Shown: piece after piece, positions 1 through 16,994 of the stretch | Layout: every line of letters starts with the position of its first letter | Numbering within the stretch: position 1 is the stretch's first letter | From: Zygnema cylindricum | Lineage: Eukaryota > Streptophyta > Zygnematophyceae > Zygnematales > Zygnemataceae | Length of the DNA stretch: 64,000 nt | NCBI GenBank assembly: GCA_037447655.1 | Contig: JBBHKE010001223.1 | Location: 176,936-240,935, forward strand | Direction of reading: 5' to 3' | Made by a program: the position numbers and the translations under genes | Notes under the pieces: model-generated | The model's input: the letters and a program-made list of their open reading frames with translations, nothing else | Database searches by the model: none | What the model was told of the DNA's origin: nothing

Positions 1-400
1 CTTTGTTTCTTTGTCTTCTTTTGTTCTGGGAGGGAGGGAGAGAAAGAGACAGAGGCCATACTCCTTTTCTCCTTTTTTCTTTGTTTCTTTGTCTTCTTCT
101 GTTCTGTAGACATCTTTTTCTCTCTTCTCTCTCTCTCCAGCCTCACTTCTCTGACAGCTGGTTTCTGACTCGTACGCCAATTTTCTCCTTTTTCCCTTCA
201 TTTTTTGTCTTTTTCCTTTTTTTCCGCTCTCCTAACTCCTGAGTCACACTTTTCTGAGCGCTCTCTTCTCTTCTCTTCCTTTTCTCTCTCTCTATCTCCC
301 TTTTTTTCACTTTTTTCTCTCCTCTTTCTCATTCTTTTCATTTTTAGCCTCTTTTTTCTTTGAAATCCTTTCACTTGCCTTCCCTTCTCAGGTTTTTCTT
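1..400. repeat. pyrimidine-rich low-complexity DNA
   Basis: Almost the whole stretch is C and T on the plus strand, with short degenerate runs of CTTTTTTCTTTG and CTCTCT. I see no coding signal; the open frames here are artefacts of base composition. It could be promoter-proximal or intronic DNA of the gene that follows. Confidence 0.7.
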
Positions 401-6263
<5,863 letters not shown>

Positions 6264-6622
6264 CACCTGGCAAATAGGGCAAGTACTACTGACCTGGCTG
6301 TAGGGAACATTTCTACTTTGTGCTTTTCGACGTTGAACTTTTGGAATTGTTGAAAGGTCAACTAGTTGCTGTCCAGACTTTAGAGAGGAAAAAGTTTACG
6401 CGCGTCAAAAAATCGTCTGTTGTGAAAATAAGGCCGGACCACCTATTGTCCCAGGGAATTTAGCGGATGAATGCTTTGTACTGTGAGATTATGCTGGTTA
6501 GTGGGAATATCCATGGGCATAAAAATTGTTGTTAAACTTTGTAATAAATGATTTTTTTTACTTTTCCAAAACTTCTCCTCTCTACACCCGTGGGCATATA
6601 TTCGATTTTTGGGGAAGGCTGA

Positions 6623-6820
6623 ACCGTGAATCGTTATTAGCCTTATGTACGCTATATCGGCACCCCAAAATTTTGACATTGATACCTTAAATATAATAAA
6701 TTACACTATTTAAAGACATGGACCATAATCTGCCACGTCTCCTGGCACTAAATTAGAATGAATGACGCTATTTTTTTCTTTACACTAATAATTTCTATAC
6801 GCTAATAACGATTCAAGGTG
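6623..6820. mobile_element. MITE-like element, CCGTGAATCGTTATTAG termini
   Basis: The left end ACCGTGAATCGTTATTAG (6623-6640) is matched in inverted orientation by CTAATAACGATTCAAGGTG (6802-6820). The same terminal word recurs near 7179, 7396, 8560, 14100, 16995 and 17168, which marks a dispersed family. No target duplication is clear, so the ends could belong to two truncated copies. Confidence 0.45.
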
Positions 6821-6823
6821 TAC
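6741..6823 (+). repeat. 83-bp dispersed repeat, copy 1
   Basis: CCTGGCACTAAATTAGAATG and the following bases, down to the MITE terminus AACGATTCAAGGTGTA, recur at 8482-8565 with few changes. The shared block is the right arm of the terminal-inverted-repeat family described here. Confidence 0.7.
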
Positions 6824-6882
6824 TGTACTGTAGTTAAGAATTAGGGTTAAAGTGAATTTAGTATTAGCTACAGTACAGTACA
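6819..6882. repeat. long hairpin made of GTACT/AGTAC units
   Basis: TGTACTGTACTGTAG (6819-6833) is the exact reverse complement of CTACAGTACAGTACA (6868-6882), with a 34-nt loop. It starts where the MITE terminus ends. Confidence 0.7.
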
Positions 6883-7178
6883 GTACATTGTTAAATGTAA
6901 CGAAGCTTGTAATAAACATTATTAACTTTTTGTCAGCTCTAATTTACGAATATCGATTTTTATCAAGGTACCAAAAAGTTTAAAAAATTGAAGTAGAGTT
7001 CGCAAATCTAATTAGCCTTGGCAGTGCGGAATTCTATTTCCAATGGCGCACATTTCTCACTTAAATTTGGATGCCCGATATTTACGGGCATCGCAAAAAT
7101 AACTTCTGTACGGAAATAGAAGTTCGACCTTTAAAGGAAACTGGTGGCAGCCAAAATTTCCCGACGTGACAACAATCT

Positions 7179-7396
7179 ACACCGTGTATCGCTTTTAGAG
7201 TCAATGATTTTTTCCCCATTAAAACATCTTTTCTCCGTACACACCTGTCCAATTTTCAATTTAAAACCGCCATTCGTAAACTAAAAATATTACTTTCCAA
7301 TCGCAACCGTCAGATCCACAATTTGACATGTGTGTACGGAGAAATGATGTTTTAAGAGACGAAAAAAACATTAACGCTAAAAGCGATTCACGGTGT
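7179..7396. mobile_element. MITE with long terminal inverted repeats (218 bp)
   Basis: The element is nearly a full palindrome. The left arm starts ACACCGTGTATCGCTTTTAG; the right arm ends CTAAAAGCGATTCACGGTGT. Inner parts also pair, for example TCTCCGTACACACCTGTC on the left with the complement of GACATGTGTGTACGGAGA on the right. Each arm is about 90 bp. It has no coding capacity and no convincing target duplication was found. Confidence 0.7.
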
Positions 7397-8481
7397 CCTG
7401 TTAGGCTGTTACAGTATTATTTAAGGTTATGTGCCCATACGCCACGTGTAAGGCTGCAATTGCGGCACCAAGAAAATCCTGAGGCGTACCAAATAAAGTA
7501 CATAAAAGAAGTACAATCTACTTCATTTTGTAACCTAGCATTATAATTAATTAATTAATTCGAATTGTCGTCTTCCCTATTTTGACCGTCCCCACGTCAT
7601 GCCAACAGATCTTGAAACGTCGACGTCAAATGACACCTGAACAACGATTGGAAGACTCCTTCACACGATTATTACCGTTTAGCACAAGGAAAAGTACATT
7701 TTTTTGTTTTAAACGTATCGCGTGCATGTACGGAATAAAATTGGTCTCGGACCTCCAATGTCACTTTGCAAAACTCTCTCTCCACTATTGGTGGAACGAA
7801 TCACGACAAATTTGTTACGTGAAAAAAACCGTAACGGAAAGTTTTTGGTTCTTGCGCGGAATTTGGTGACGTGTCGAGAGATAATCTACAAAAAAAAAAA
7901 AAAAAAAATCAAAAACAAAATCAAGACGGGTGATTGATGGTGACGTCAACAATGTCATAAATAAGCATGACGTTGGACAATGTCAAAAAATCACGTAGCG
8001 TCTACAAATGTCACGACTTCAAGTGACGACTTCGGTTTTCAAAAATTGGAGCATCCGTAAAACCCGTACGTCGAACCTTCACTAAAAGACAAATTCTGCT
8101 CGGCAAGGTACGGCTGCATCGATGCATACCCAAAATTCTGTTTCAAGCGAGAAGATAAAATATTTTTTGCAATGATTGCCGCTTGGGCAGCTCACAGAAT
8201 TTCGCGTTGATGTCCAATTCGTACGGATTTCAACTTTTTTACGAAAACTACGTAAAATTCGTCTTTTTCATACTTTTCGTAAAATTCCTGTAAATTTCGC
8301 TGTACGGCCATGTACAGAAACGTACGGAAAGCGTAATCTTAGAAAATCCTTTAAAATCTTTGAAAGTACGGAAATTTAACAGAAATGTACGAAATTGTAT
8401 GAAAGTGGACCCTAAAAAACCCAATAGTACGGAATATCTAAGGCAGTCGTATTTAAAAATAAAAGAACGTACGGTAATGTA

Positions 8482-8565
8482 CCTTGGAACTAAATGCGAA
8501 TGAATGACGCTAATTTTTTCTTTACACTTCTAATTTCTATACGCTAATAACGATTCAAGGTGTAC
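8482..8565 (+). repeat. 83-bp dispersed repeat, copy 2
   Basis: This block matches 6741-6823, ending with the MITE terminus ACGATTCAAGGTGTAC. It abuts a possible minus-strand exon that begins immediately to its right. Confidence 0.65.
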
Positions 8566-8778
8566 CTTTGGAGTCCTTGGTCTAGGCTGATGATGATGTT
8601 TTTCAATGCTTTAATTTTATGTTCTTGGGCATCGATTATCATGTCCGTGGATGACTGTCTGTTTGTGTCTTTCAATGCATTCAAAGCCCTGGTGGAGCTG
8701 CTAAATGCAACTTTTGCAGTTGACAACCATTCTACTCCATTCTCTTGCAATTTGAGAACAAAACAGTTATGGTGTTCT
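8566..8778 (-). CDS. possible exon of an unrecognised helical protein
   Basis: On the minus strand an open stretch of about 70 codons reads as an amphipathic helix rich in K, E, L and A (for example LQENGVEWLSTAKVAF and KIKALKNIIISLDQGLQ). It follows a good acceptor (TTAATTGTACCCAG, about 8778) and ends at CCAAAG|GTACACC, a donor-like site formed by the MITE terminus. I do not recognise the family. It could be an isolated pseudo-exon or a downstream exon of a minus-strand gene whose other exons I did not find. Confidence 0.3.
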
Positions 8779-8906
8779 GGGTACAATTAAGCGACGACAC
8801 GTGACATCTGCACTCGTAATTCCCATCTTGTTGTACACTGACGCCAAAATGACATGGGCCGTGTTCTCCTGTCACTGTAAGGTGTTCTTGTGTCAGCTAT
8901 TTCCCC

Positions 8907-9175
8907 CTCATTGAAGGAATAACTTTTGCCATTTGAAAACTAGAGATATTTTCATGTATTAAAATTCTAGAAGGTTCAGAGGCGACTGAAACATATGAAC
9001 ATTTGGAATATTAACGACACCTACCAGGAACTGTTCTTTGTTGTCAGCACATCTTTTTTCTAGAACTAATATCCTCTTTTTTTCAAAAACACAGGCTTCA
9101 AAGCAAAAACAGCAGATTGGTACGTAACGTTTTAATTTCGAAATGCAGTGATTTACTTACTCTCCCAAACTTCAT
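8907..9175 (+). repeat. duplicated segment, copy 1
   Basis: This stretch (from about CCCTCATTGAAGGA to TTACTTACTCTCCCAAACTT) is a diverged direct copy of 11707-11995. The plus-strand frame that is open in the other copy is broken here by indels and stops. Confidence 0.75.
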
Positions 9176-9360
9176 ACCAATGACACAGATTGTTCTTTTC
9201 ACAACTCTCGTTTTTTAGACGTTTCAGAATCAGTGATTTGAACTGAACTAGAAAGTTTAACACAAGATTACTGTAGATATTGTTATTATTCATTTTTACA
9301 TTTTAAGTATTACGTAATAACATCTCAAAATCTATCGATCGACATACTTTTTGACGCACA

Positions 9361-9430
9361 CGTCTCTCTCTCTCTCCCTCCCCCTCCCCCTCCCCCCCCC
9401 TCCCCCTCCCCCCTCCCCCTCCCCCTCTTT
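9361..9430 (+). repeat. (CT)n then (CCCCCT)n microsatellite
   Basis: A run of TCTCTC passes into TCCCCC repeats and a C-rich tract. On the other strand these are G-runs spaced by single A residues, a pattern compatible with triplex or G-quadruplex formation. Confidence 0.9.
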
Positions 9431-10245
9431 TCCTTGTTTTGTCTTTTTACTCTTTTGTCCTTTCAATGATTTGCTTTTTACTGTTGTCCTTTACCTTTTG
9501 TCCTTTCCTTATTTTGTTATTTTCTTACTTTGTCCTTTCATATTATCCTTCGCTATTTGATCTTTTCCTGTTTTTTCTTTTCCATGCTGTCGTTTTCATG
9601 GTCTTTTCCCTGCTTTGTCTTTTCCATGCTGTCTTTTCCCTGCTCTATCTTTCTCATGTTTTGTCTTTTCCTATTATCTTTTTCATGTTGTCTTGATAAT
9701 GATTTGTCGTTTTCCCGCTTTTTATTTCCAATTTTGTCTTTTTTATTGTCTTTTCATATTTTGATTTTTTCACATTTTTTCATTCCATTAATTGTCCTTT
9801 TCCTACTTTGTGTTTTACTGTTAAGCCTTTTACCTGTATTGTCCTTTTCATGTTTTGTCTTATCCTGATTTTACTTACCCTATTATACATTAGACTTCCT
9901 TTGTCTGTTCCTGCTTTGTCTTTTCTTGCTTGTCTTTCTCATGATTTGTCTTTTAGCGTTTTCTTTATTCATGTTTGTCCCTTTCCTACTTTGTCTTTTT
10001 CATATGTTGTCTTTTCCAGCTATATTCATTTCATGTTCTGTCCTTGCCCTATTATATCCTATCCCTACTATGACCTTTACCTATTATGTCTTTTCTCTAT
10101 GATGTCTTTTCTCTATTCTGTCTTTTCCCAATTACGTCCTATTGCAATTCTATCTTTTTCTTACTTTGTCCTTTTCCCAGTCTGTCTAATCCCTACTCTA
10201 TCTTTTCCTTATTCTGTTCTTCAACTATTCTATGTTTTTCCTATT
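9431..10245 (+). repeat. 815-bp degenerate pyrimidine minisatellite, unit about 15 bp
   Basis: Dozens of imperfect copies of a word like TTTGTCTTTTCCTA or TTTTCATGCTGTC follow each other with strong purine/pyrimidine strand asymmetry. All long frames across it translate to F/L/S-rich repetitive peptides in more than one frame, so I reject coding. Confidence 0.85.
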
Positions 10246-10246
10246 C

Positions 10247-10335
10247 GACTAAAAACTGTTTTCAACTTCAACTGAAAACTGTACAAGTTCGAATAAAAAC
10301 TGTACAAGTTCGAATAAAAACTGTACAACTAAGGA
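10247..10335 (+). repeat. 24-bp tandem repeat
   Basis: Units of the form AAAAACTGTACAAGTTCGAAT repeat directly about three and a half times with a more diverged first copy. No function is visible. Confidence 0.8.
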
Positions 10336-11241
10336 GGGACACTGTCAAGAGAGGGGAAGGAGGGGAGAGAGGGTGGGGAGACTCGTTCTGCTTGGGCTCT
10401 CTAAGGGAAAAGGGAAGGTATACAATCCAAATTAGCAATTGTGTACGTCTCTGTAAAAAGTTACAGTGAATGGGGGAATCGAACCAATCATACCAAATTC
10501 ATATGTCCATTGCGGTGTGGTCAAGCTAGTAATATTCGTAAGATGTTAAGATTTTTTTTTAATTTTTGACGCATTAACAGTATTCTCACTGAAAACAACA
10601 CCGATAACCCACCATCACCATCAATTGTAGTCTTAACAAAACAGAGCGCGTCCACTACAGGACAAAAATTGGCAAAAAAAAAAACAAATGAAAAGAAAGG
10701 CAAAAGAAATTTGAACGTTCTTTAAACCTTTTTACAGTTTGTACATTTCCCTTCCAATGACCAGGATCTTGCTTTCGAGGTATCCAAAGATCACAGATTT
10801 ATTTTTCATTTTCCATGTTCCAGCATAGTGAAACTTTCGTTAAAAAAGTTGTATCTGAGACCAAATTTATTGACTATACAACAGCGCCATGAAAAAGGCT
10901 TCTGTTAACATGCGAAACTCTTATAAGTTTCGCATTAGTTCCACTATCTCAGTTCCAAACACATCACTACAACATCTAAAAACTTCGCCTCCTACGACAG
11001 TTTGACTTATGTGCAAATAAAAGGACTTTTGTTAATTTTCCTAAAAGCAATTTGGCCTGGCAAAGACACAGCCAGTAAATGGCGCGAGCATTATTTACTA
11101 AAGAGCTACAAAACAAATTTATGATCCCCCATCATTGAACTTTTCGGAGGAAAAAAAAAGATCTAAATTGCCGTGAATGAAGAGTTGCAAAAAAAACCAG
11201 TGAACGGATTTTTTTTCCGAGAAAATAAGAGTACATACATG
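10336..11241. other. no gene seen
   Basis: This AT-rich DNA forms the 3' flank of the minus-strand zinc-finger gene. Polyadenylation-like AATAAA words are present on the minus side but none is decisive. Confidence 0.5.
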
Positions 11242-13884
11242 TTACGGTCTTTCATGACTTGTGTTTTCCAAATGGCGACGTTCCTGGTTGATTACCTCCG
11301 AAGGAACCGCCATTGAATGTTCAGAAAGCATGAGAGGAGCTCCATGGAGGCTCAAATGCATCTCTCCAATCGACCCCCCCGGCGTTGCCATAGTCACTTG
11401 AGAGCTCAGCAAAATATCCCCAATGGCTCCTGCAAAATCATCTTAAAATCTTCTGAACTTATCTAACCACCATCTTAACTTTCTCGGAACCCCGACCCAA
11501 ATAACTAAAGTGGGCTACCACACTTATTCATCGGAAAAAAAAGTATTCAAGTTAAAATCACTAATTTCGGTTTCACCATTTTCTGACAGAAAATCACAAG
11601 ATAGTATAAGTAACATTAAACAAAGAGTGGAAGGCAAATGCTACATTACCTCACTCCAGAATTAATTTCACTGATTCCATTTCTACTTCATACTGAAATG
11701 TCTTCCCCCATTTCCGCCTCATTGAAGGATAACTTACGCCGTTTGAATACTAGAGATGTTGGCGAGATATTTTCAGGCATAAAAATTCTAGAGGGTTCAG
11801 AGGCGACTGAAACATATCAACATTTGGAATGCTAACGACACCTACGGCGAACTGTTCTTTGTTGTCAGCACATTTTTTCTAGAACTAATATCCTTTCATT
11901 TTTAAAAAGCCAAGAGGCTTCAAAGCAGAAATGGCAGATTGGTGCATAATGTTATAATGTTCGAAATGCAATAATTTACTTACTCTATATCCCAAACTTG
12001 CAGGTTAAAATATCGGAAATGCAACAATTTAATCATCCTATATCCCTTCTAGGCTAAATACACAAAGCAAGTCAAAGCTATGTCAAGAAAAGTGGCAATT
12101 GAATTCAAACACTTAGAAAACCTTAAAAACATTAAAACCCTTAAAAGGCTCAAAACCCTTAAAACCCCCCCTAAGAGGAAAAAGGAGAACTCTCAAAAAA
12201 CCTGATGAAGGAAGAAGAAGAGTGATGTTGGAGGGAACTTCGGCAGCGGCCTTGCAAGCTCGAACATGGCGATCCAATTCATGTCTAAACAAGCAGACGT
12301 AAAAAAGCAGTTCCAAAGCCTCTCAGATACTTGGTGATCGAAATTTTATGAGGACTCTTTAGGACACTTATTATCTCGTTAACGGCTTTGAACCACTATA
12401 AGAACTTTCTAAAGTTTCCAAGAGAGAAATGAAAACGCCAACCTCTACTTGAAAGTCCCACGAGAGTGACAATAATAGACAAATATCGGAGGGGAGACCT
12501 GATATAATATGCTACCTGCGAGGAAAACGAGATCGGCAGGCGGGGCATGCGAACTTAAAATCTTCGCGTCGATTGTGGGCCAGACTATATCGCTTGTGAT
12601 TGCTCATTTTTCCAGCGTCTTGGGTATGGAAATCACAAGGCTCGCCTGTAACTTTTGGTTGATTGCAAGCATAGACCTTCGCGGTTCTATTGTGTACCTG
12701 CAATGAAGTCAGAGAAAACCACACCATGAGCGCTTTCAGCAATTAAGAATAAGGCCTCTTAACAGACAATAGTGTGATTGATGCTGGTAAGCCTTGGCAA
12801 AGCACAAATACTAAACTCTGGGAAAGAAGCTTGCCTTGGCTGCATGTTTCTGTAAATTGTCACGATTTTTGTATGCTTTCCCACACCCACGGACGTTGCA
12901 TTTGAAACGGTCTTCTTCTCCTACACCTTGAGATGCATCTCCTTGTCCAATATGAGGCTGTCTCTCAACTATTTGTCCAACTGCGACCGGTTCGGCCATG
13001 GCTGCCGCAGCGGCCTCGGCTGCCTTCTGCTCGCTCTGCCCCAACAAAGTTTCTAGTTCTTCAATACCGACAAGCACAAAATCATTAACTAAAAAAACTA
13101 AAAAAATAGGAGACGGGTAAGAAAACCTTGATCACGAAAAATAGGAGACCGTGGCCCGTGACCTAGATACTTAAAAAAACTTAATCACAAACAGTAGGAG
13201 ACTCTGACTTAGCTTGTAAGAAAACGTTAATCACCAGAAATAGGAGATTGCGGCTTAGATAGTAAGAAAACCTTAATCACCAAAAGTAGGAACATCATGA
13301 AAATTGCCCGCTCTCACAGGCATCGGCAAAATGCAGTGATGTATTTAATAAGTTTTTCTTTGGGTTTGGAAGAAGGGTAGTGGCTGGAAAGACCTGCCTT
13401 CTGTGTGAGTATAGTACCAGCTTGCATGAGAAGGGCCTCCATTTGCTTTAATACCTGCAATTTGAAACCAATCCCTATCAATCCCAAAGACTATTGGTTG
13501 TCGCAACAAATGGAAATAGGTCAACAGCCCCTGAAAGAGGGAAGTAGAAAAGACTAATCATGAGTTTTGGGTTGACAAAAGAGACATCTTCAAGGGTCTA
13601 AAAACCAGATTGCATGTTAATCATTCAGACAGAACGAAAACAAGTTAAAGCGCACAAAACGATAACCAGAAAATATGAAATACAGAAAAGTCCAGGCCGT
13701 TTCCACGGAGCAAAACCCTTAATTGCAGAAGAAAAGTTAGCGAGATTCAAAATCAGATAAATTTTAATGTCCATCCCTTTGCATATGTCATATAATTATA
13801 AAAAAAACATGTAAACTGCCAAAAAAGGATAACTACCTGTGTTGTTTGGTTGCGAACCTCTTGGACAGAAACATTCGCCATTAC
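11242..13884 (-). CDS. C2H2 zinc-finger protein, six exons
   Basis: Minus-strand exons 13884-13837, 13454-13394, 13088-12835, 12697-12516, 12284-12202 and 11429-11242 join in consistent phase to about 270 codons from ATG 13881 to TAA 11244-11242. The N-terminus is helical (MANVSVQEVRN, then an E/Q/A-rich region). Finger 1 is C-x4-C-x12-H-x4-H, with its last histidine in the next exon. A second module is C-x9-C-x12-H-x6-H, and a third is C-x2-C-x12-H-x3-C, also split by an intron. The tail after the fingers (AIGDILLSSQV to HERP) is not recognised. The third intron has a GC donor (AAG|GCAAGC); the others are GT-AG. Exon joins inside two fingers restore metal ligands, which supports the model. 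DNA or RNA binding is inferred from the fingers only. Upstream coding exons are possible. Confidence 0.75.
11707..11995 (+). repeat. duplicated segment, copy 2
   Basis: This is the counterpart of 8907-9175. Here a plus-strand frame stays open for about 65 codons (includes NLRRLNTRDVGEIFSG and ILEGSEATETYQ). It may be a relic exon or the better-preserved copy of an unclassified repeat. It overlaps no part of the minus-strand zinc-finger exons. Confidence 0.7.
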
Positions 13885-14374
13885 CTGCAGAGAACATCGC
13901 ACATCACTATTAGCCTTAAGGAATAATTAGTATGAGGACTGTTTTAGTGTTGAAATTCTATTTTTGATGCGAATGACATGGAAAATTTTGAACCACTAAA
14001 AGAATCAGCGTTAAGAGAAAAACAATTAGTATTAAGAACGCTATTTGATGGTCCGAGGGCAAAAAAAAGGGGACCGAACCAGTGTTACATAATGCAACTA
14101 GCGATTCACGGTGCACTTTCCCAGAGTTACAAGCCCCTTCAAAAGCCTTTCAAAAATTGCAAAAGTTTTAGTGAAATAGACTCAGAAAAAAACAGCACTA
14201 TAAAAGTATTATTTTTAAAAATATGTACGGAAAACCCCACCATTTTGAGTTCGACCAGGCTATCGACAGGTGAGTACCAAAACAACACACATCAACAAGC
14301 AAAGACCTGGAAAAGCCTTGAGGAGATAAAAAAATGGTCCAATAAGACGGAAAATGTCAAGCAAATCTCACAGA

Positions 14375-14412
<38 letters not shown>

Positions 14413-15340
14413 CTATTCCTTTTAAGGGAAAAAAGAGTCGAACAGTATGTTTCAATGGCTCTATGCAAGCTAAATCACCAGAATCCATCAAATGTTTCCA
14501 TAATGAATTTCAAAAACACAACAAAAGGAAGAAAAGACTCAAAAACCTGAGACTGACATGAAGATTGGGTACAGATCAACCACAATTTCTTGCATCCGAG
14601 CAATTCTTCATAGCCATTTTACTAATCCAGTTCTAGATCAAAATAAAACTAGATTCTATGGCACTTTGCACACTTCGTATGATTCACAAACAGAACTCTA
14701 TTGAATGCATTGACAACCCTTTGAAAACTGCATAAATAACAATCAATTCTGCATAAAATCTTTCATGGCTTTTGAAACTTCAACCCGACTGGGTCCGTAC
14801 GTCTTGTAATCAGGGAAGTTCATTAGGCTGCCCTTTAATATGATACTCCTAAATTCTTAGAATGAAACTGAATGATCCTTAAATTTCTCATGAAAGTAGC
14901 CATTTAAGAATAAAAATGCACGTATAACTTTTTTCCACTAAAGTAAACTTATATAATGCAAGGGGATGGGTTCACTGTAGCCAAGAAATGGATCCCGAAC
15001 TTGATTGCTTCATAGTATAACTTGACTTACATGGAACTAATGAAAGGCTGCAGAAAACGTATACACAATACATATCCTTGATGATGATATGATATTTTAC
15101 TCGTGTGTCCAAGCATCTCAACAAAAGCTTGAATGTCTCCTGATGCAAAACCTGATTATGCACAAATTTGGTGCATGAATGGTTTTTTTGAAACGTGGGA
15201 ACAAAACATCTACATGAATTCTGGTTGCAAGAATAAGTGACTATACTCACGGCTGGGTCTAAACACAAGCAACCGGAGACAAGCACAAAACCGCCAGCCG
15301 ACACCCTGTCCTCTGGTTGCATTGTCCTGCCGTCAAACAG
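13885..15340 (-). other. possible upstream exons of a minus-strand gene
   Basis: Two stretches look spliced. About 15326-15256 follows the acceptor GACGGCAG and encodes MQPEDRVSAGGFVLVSG and more, with the donor GCC|GTGAGT. About 15165-15082 follows the acceptor CATAATCAG and encodes VLHQETFKLLLRCLDTRV. Joined in phase they are protein-like, but I do not recognise them and cannot connect them safely to the zinc-finger gene. A third open stretch at about 14735-14660 (minus; ends CAKCHRI and stop) is weaker. The rest shows no gene. Confidence 0.35.
14377..14409. repeat. (AT)n microsatellite
   Basis: About 16 uninterrupted TA dinucleotides. Confidence 0.95.
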
Positions 15341-15375
15341 ATGGCATAAACTCCGTGTAAGAAAACCTTAAATAG

Positions 15376-15513
15376 AGGAAAGGGAGCGAGGGAAAAGGGA
15401 GAGAGGGAGAGAGAGAGAGAGGGAGAGAGGGAGAGAGAGAGAGAGGGAGAGAGGAAGAGGGAGAGGGAGAGAAGGAGAGAGGGGAAGAGGGAGAGAGGGG
15501 GAGGGGGGGGGAT
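15376..15513 (+). repeat. (GA)n/(GGGA)n microsatellite
   Basis: Purine-only run of GAGAGAGAGG units ending in a run of nine G. Minus-strand frames are S/L/P-rich artefacts. Confidence 0.95.
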
Positions 15514-16994
15514 AAATAACAATATAAGCCGTTCAATGTTTCTCACCTGCCTCCCAACTCCTCCATATGGGTTGCGACATCACAATCCATGGAATATTGA
15601 TGCTTAGAAATAAACAGATATGTAGCCTCCTTTTTATTTTCCTAACTCGTAAAAGAAACAATGCCCTGCGTTTCAGCAAAAAATGGTTAAAAATAAGGAA
15701 AGACAGGTAAACAAAAAAAAAACGAGAGACAAAAAAGAGAACCCACAAAAAAAAAGACAGGTTAAAGACAAGTTCACACAATAAAAGAAAGAGAGACTCC
15801 TATTCCTGTCTATAAACCATCGTCCTCTCATATGCTTAAAAAAATCACATATTGTTGAGGATTGAAGAAGCTAAGGACAACGATACTCCAAAACTACAAA
15901 ACGACAAAAGAGTGTAAACCAAGAAAAAAGAAAAGAACTAATAGAGAACTGAAAAGAAAAGCAAAAGATAGAGAAAGCAAAACAACAGGAGTTGATTATA
16001 TTTCCTTAACTAAACAGCATCCCATTAATATCAACCATTAGAATTCAAAACAAAAACGTCATTTTGAAATTTCTCATTCTTTAAATTCTCCGTTCTTAGT
16101 TATGATTTTTATCGAGAGTGCCTTTAACCGATGGAAGTGAAGGGACGCCATAACTGCACCATCCATAGATAACTATTACTCTCACTTCAGAATAAATAGC
16201 TTGCCCAAGTGTTCTCTCCACTGTCACTTCTCTATTTTCTTTCTCTCCCTCTCCCATTTTTCTGGCTGACAGCTGTCCCGGACATGGATTTTCCTTAATG
16301 TCACTTTGCATCTCCTTCTCCTCTCCCTCCAATCCTCTTTCTTCTTTCCTTTTTCCCTCTTCTTCACTCTCCTCAGACACGTCTCTACTAATCTCAAAAA
16401 ACTTTCCACTTAAATCGCAATCCCTCTTTCCCTTTCCCTCTCTCCCTCTCTCCATTCATCCTCGCATTCCTTCCCTCACTTGCCATCCTTCCCTCTTTCC
16501 TTCCATTTCAATGTGTGAGACTATCCCTCCAACACCCTCCACAATTCAAATGTCCATAACGACAAATATGACCCTGTACTCTAGTACTCCCTCCATCCCT
16601 TCAACCCTAAACTTTCTCTCCTTCTTCCTCCCACTCTCGCACTATCTGTTTACCGCGTGGGAATGACGAATTCGACAAGCCAGGAAGTGACGTATTTTGC
16701 TGTCCTCGGATCCCCAGCTGCAGGCGTTCGTTCCCTTCGGCTACAGGCTGCAGGCTCGCAGCTACAGCCACCCGCCACAGCCGAAGCTGCCCATGCCTCG
16801 TGTAAAATACGGAAACAATACAGTGCGTCTCCGTCAGATCATGTTTTTGGGAATACGGATAAATTCTTTATTTCGATACGATGCAGGATACTTTTTGAAA
16901 GGACATTCCGTATGTTCTAAAAGTGCGGAAATTTTAAGGATCATCGCACGAGATGAGCATACCAGGTGAAGTGTGCGAACATACTCCACACGGC
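15514..16994. other. no gene seen; pyrimidine-rich tract at 16205-16660
   Basis: A-rich DNA is followed by a CT-rich stretch with degenerate TCCCTCT words. A short GC-rich patch at about 16705-16800 has CAGCTGCAGG / GGCTACAGGCTGCAGG repeats. Frames here show no family features. Confidence 0.5.

Larger units (their letters stand above)
6264..8543. other. intergenic AT-rich DNA with MITE fragments
   Basis: No gene is supported. The segment holds the MITE-like elements and the hairpin listed separately, a poly-A run at about 7891-7908, and many scattered GTACGG/CCGTAC words (for example 8240-8480). Confidence 0.6.

Noticed and set aside
9351-10469. Overlapping long plus-strand frames rich in F, L and S
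   Set aside because: They are open in several frames at once because the DNA is a pyrimidine repeat lacking purine-rich stop codons.
13978-14550. 190-codon plus-strand frame
   Set aside because: It runs through the (AT)n microsatellite as YIYIYI and a MITE terminus, and shows no domain.
16298-16666. 122-codon S/P-rich plus-strand frame
   Set aside because: It is an artefact of the CT-rich tract, without domain or splice context.
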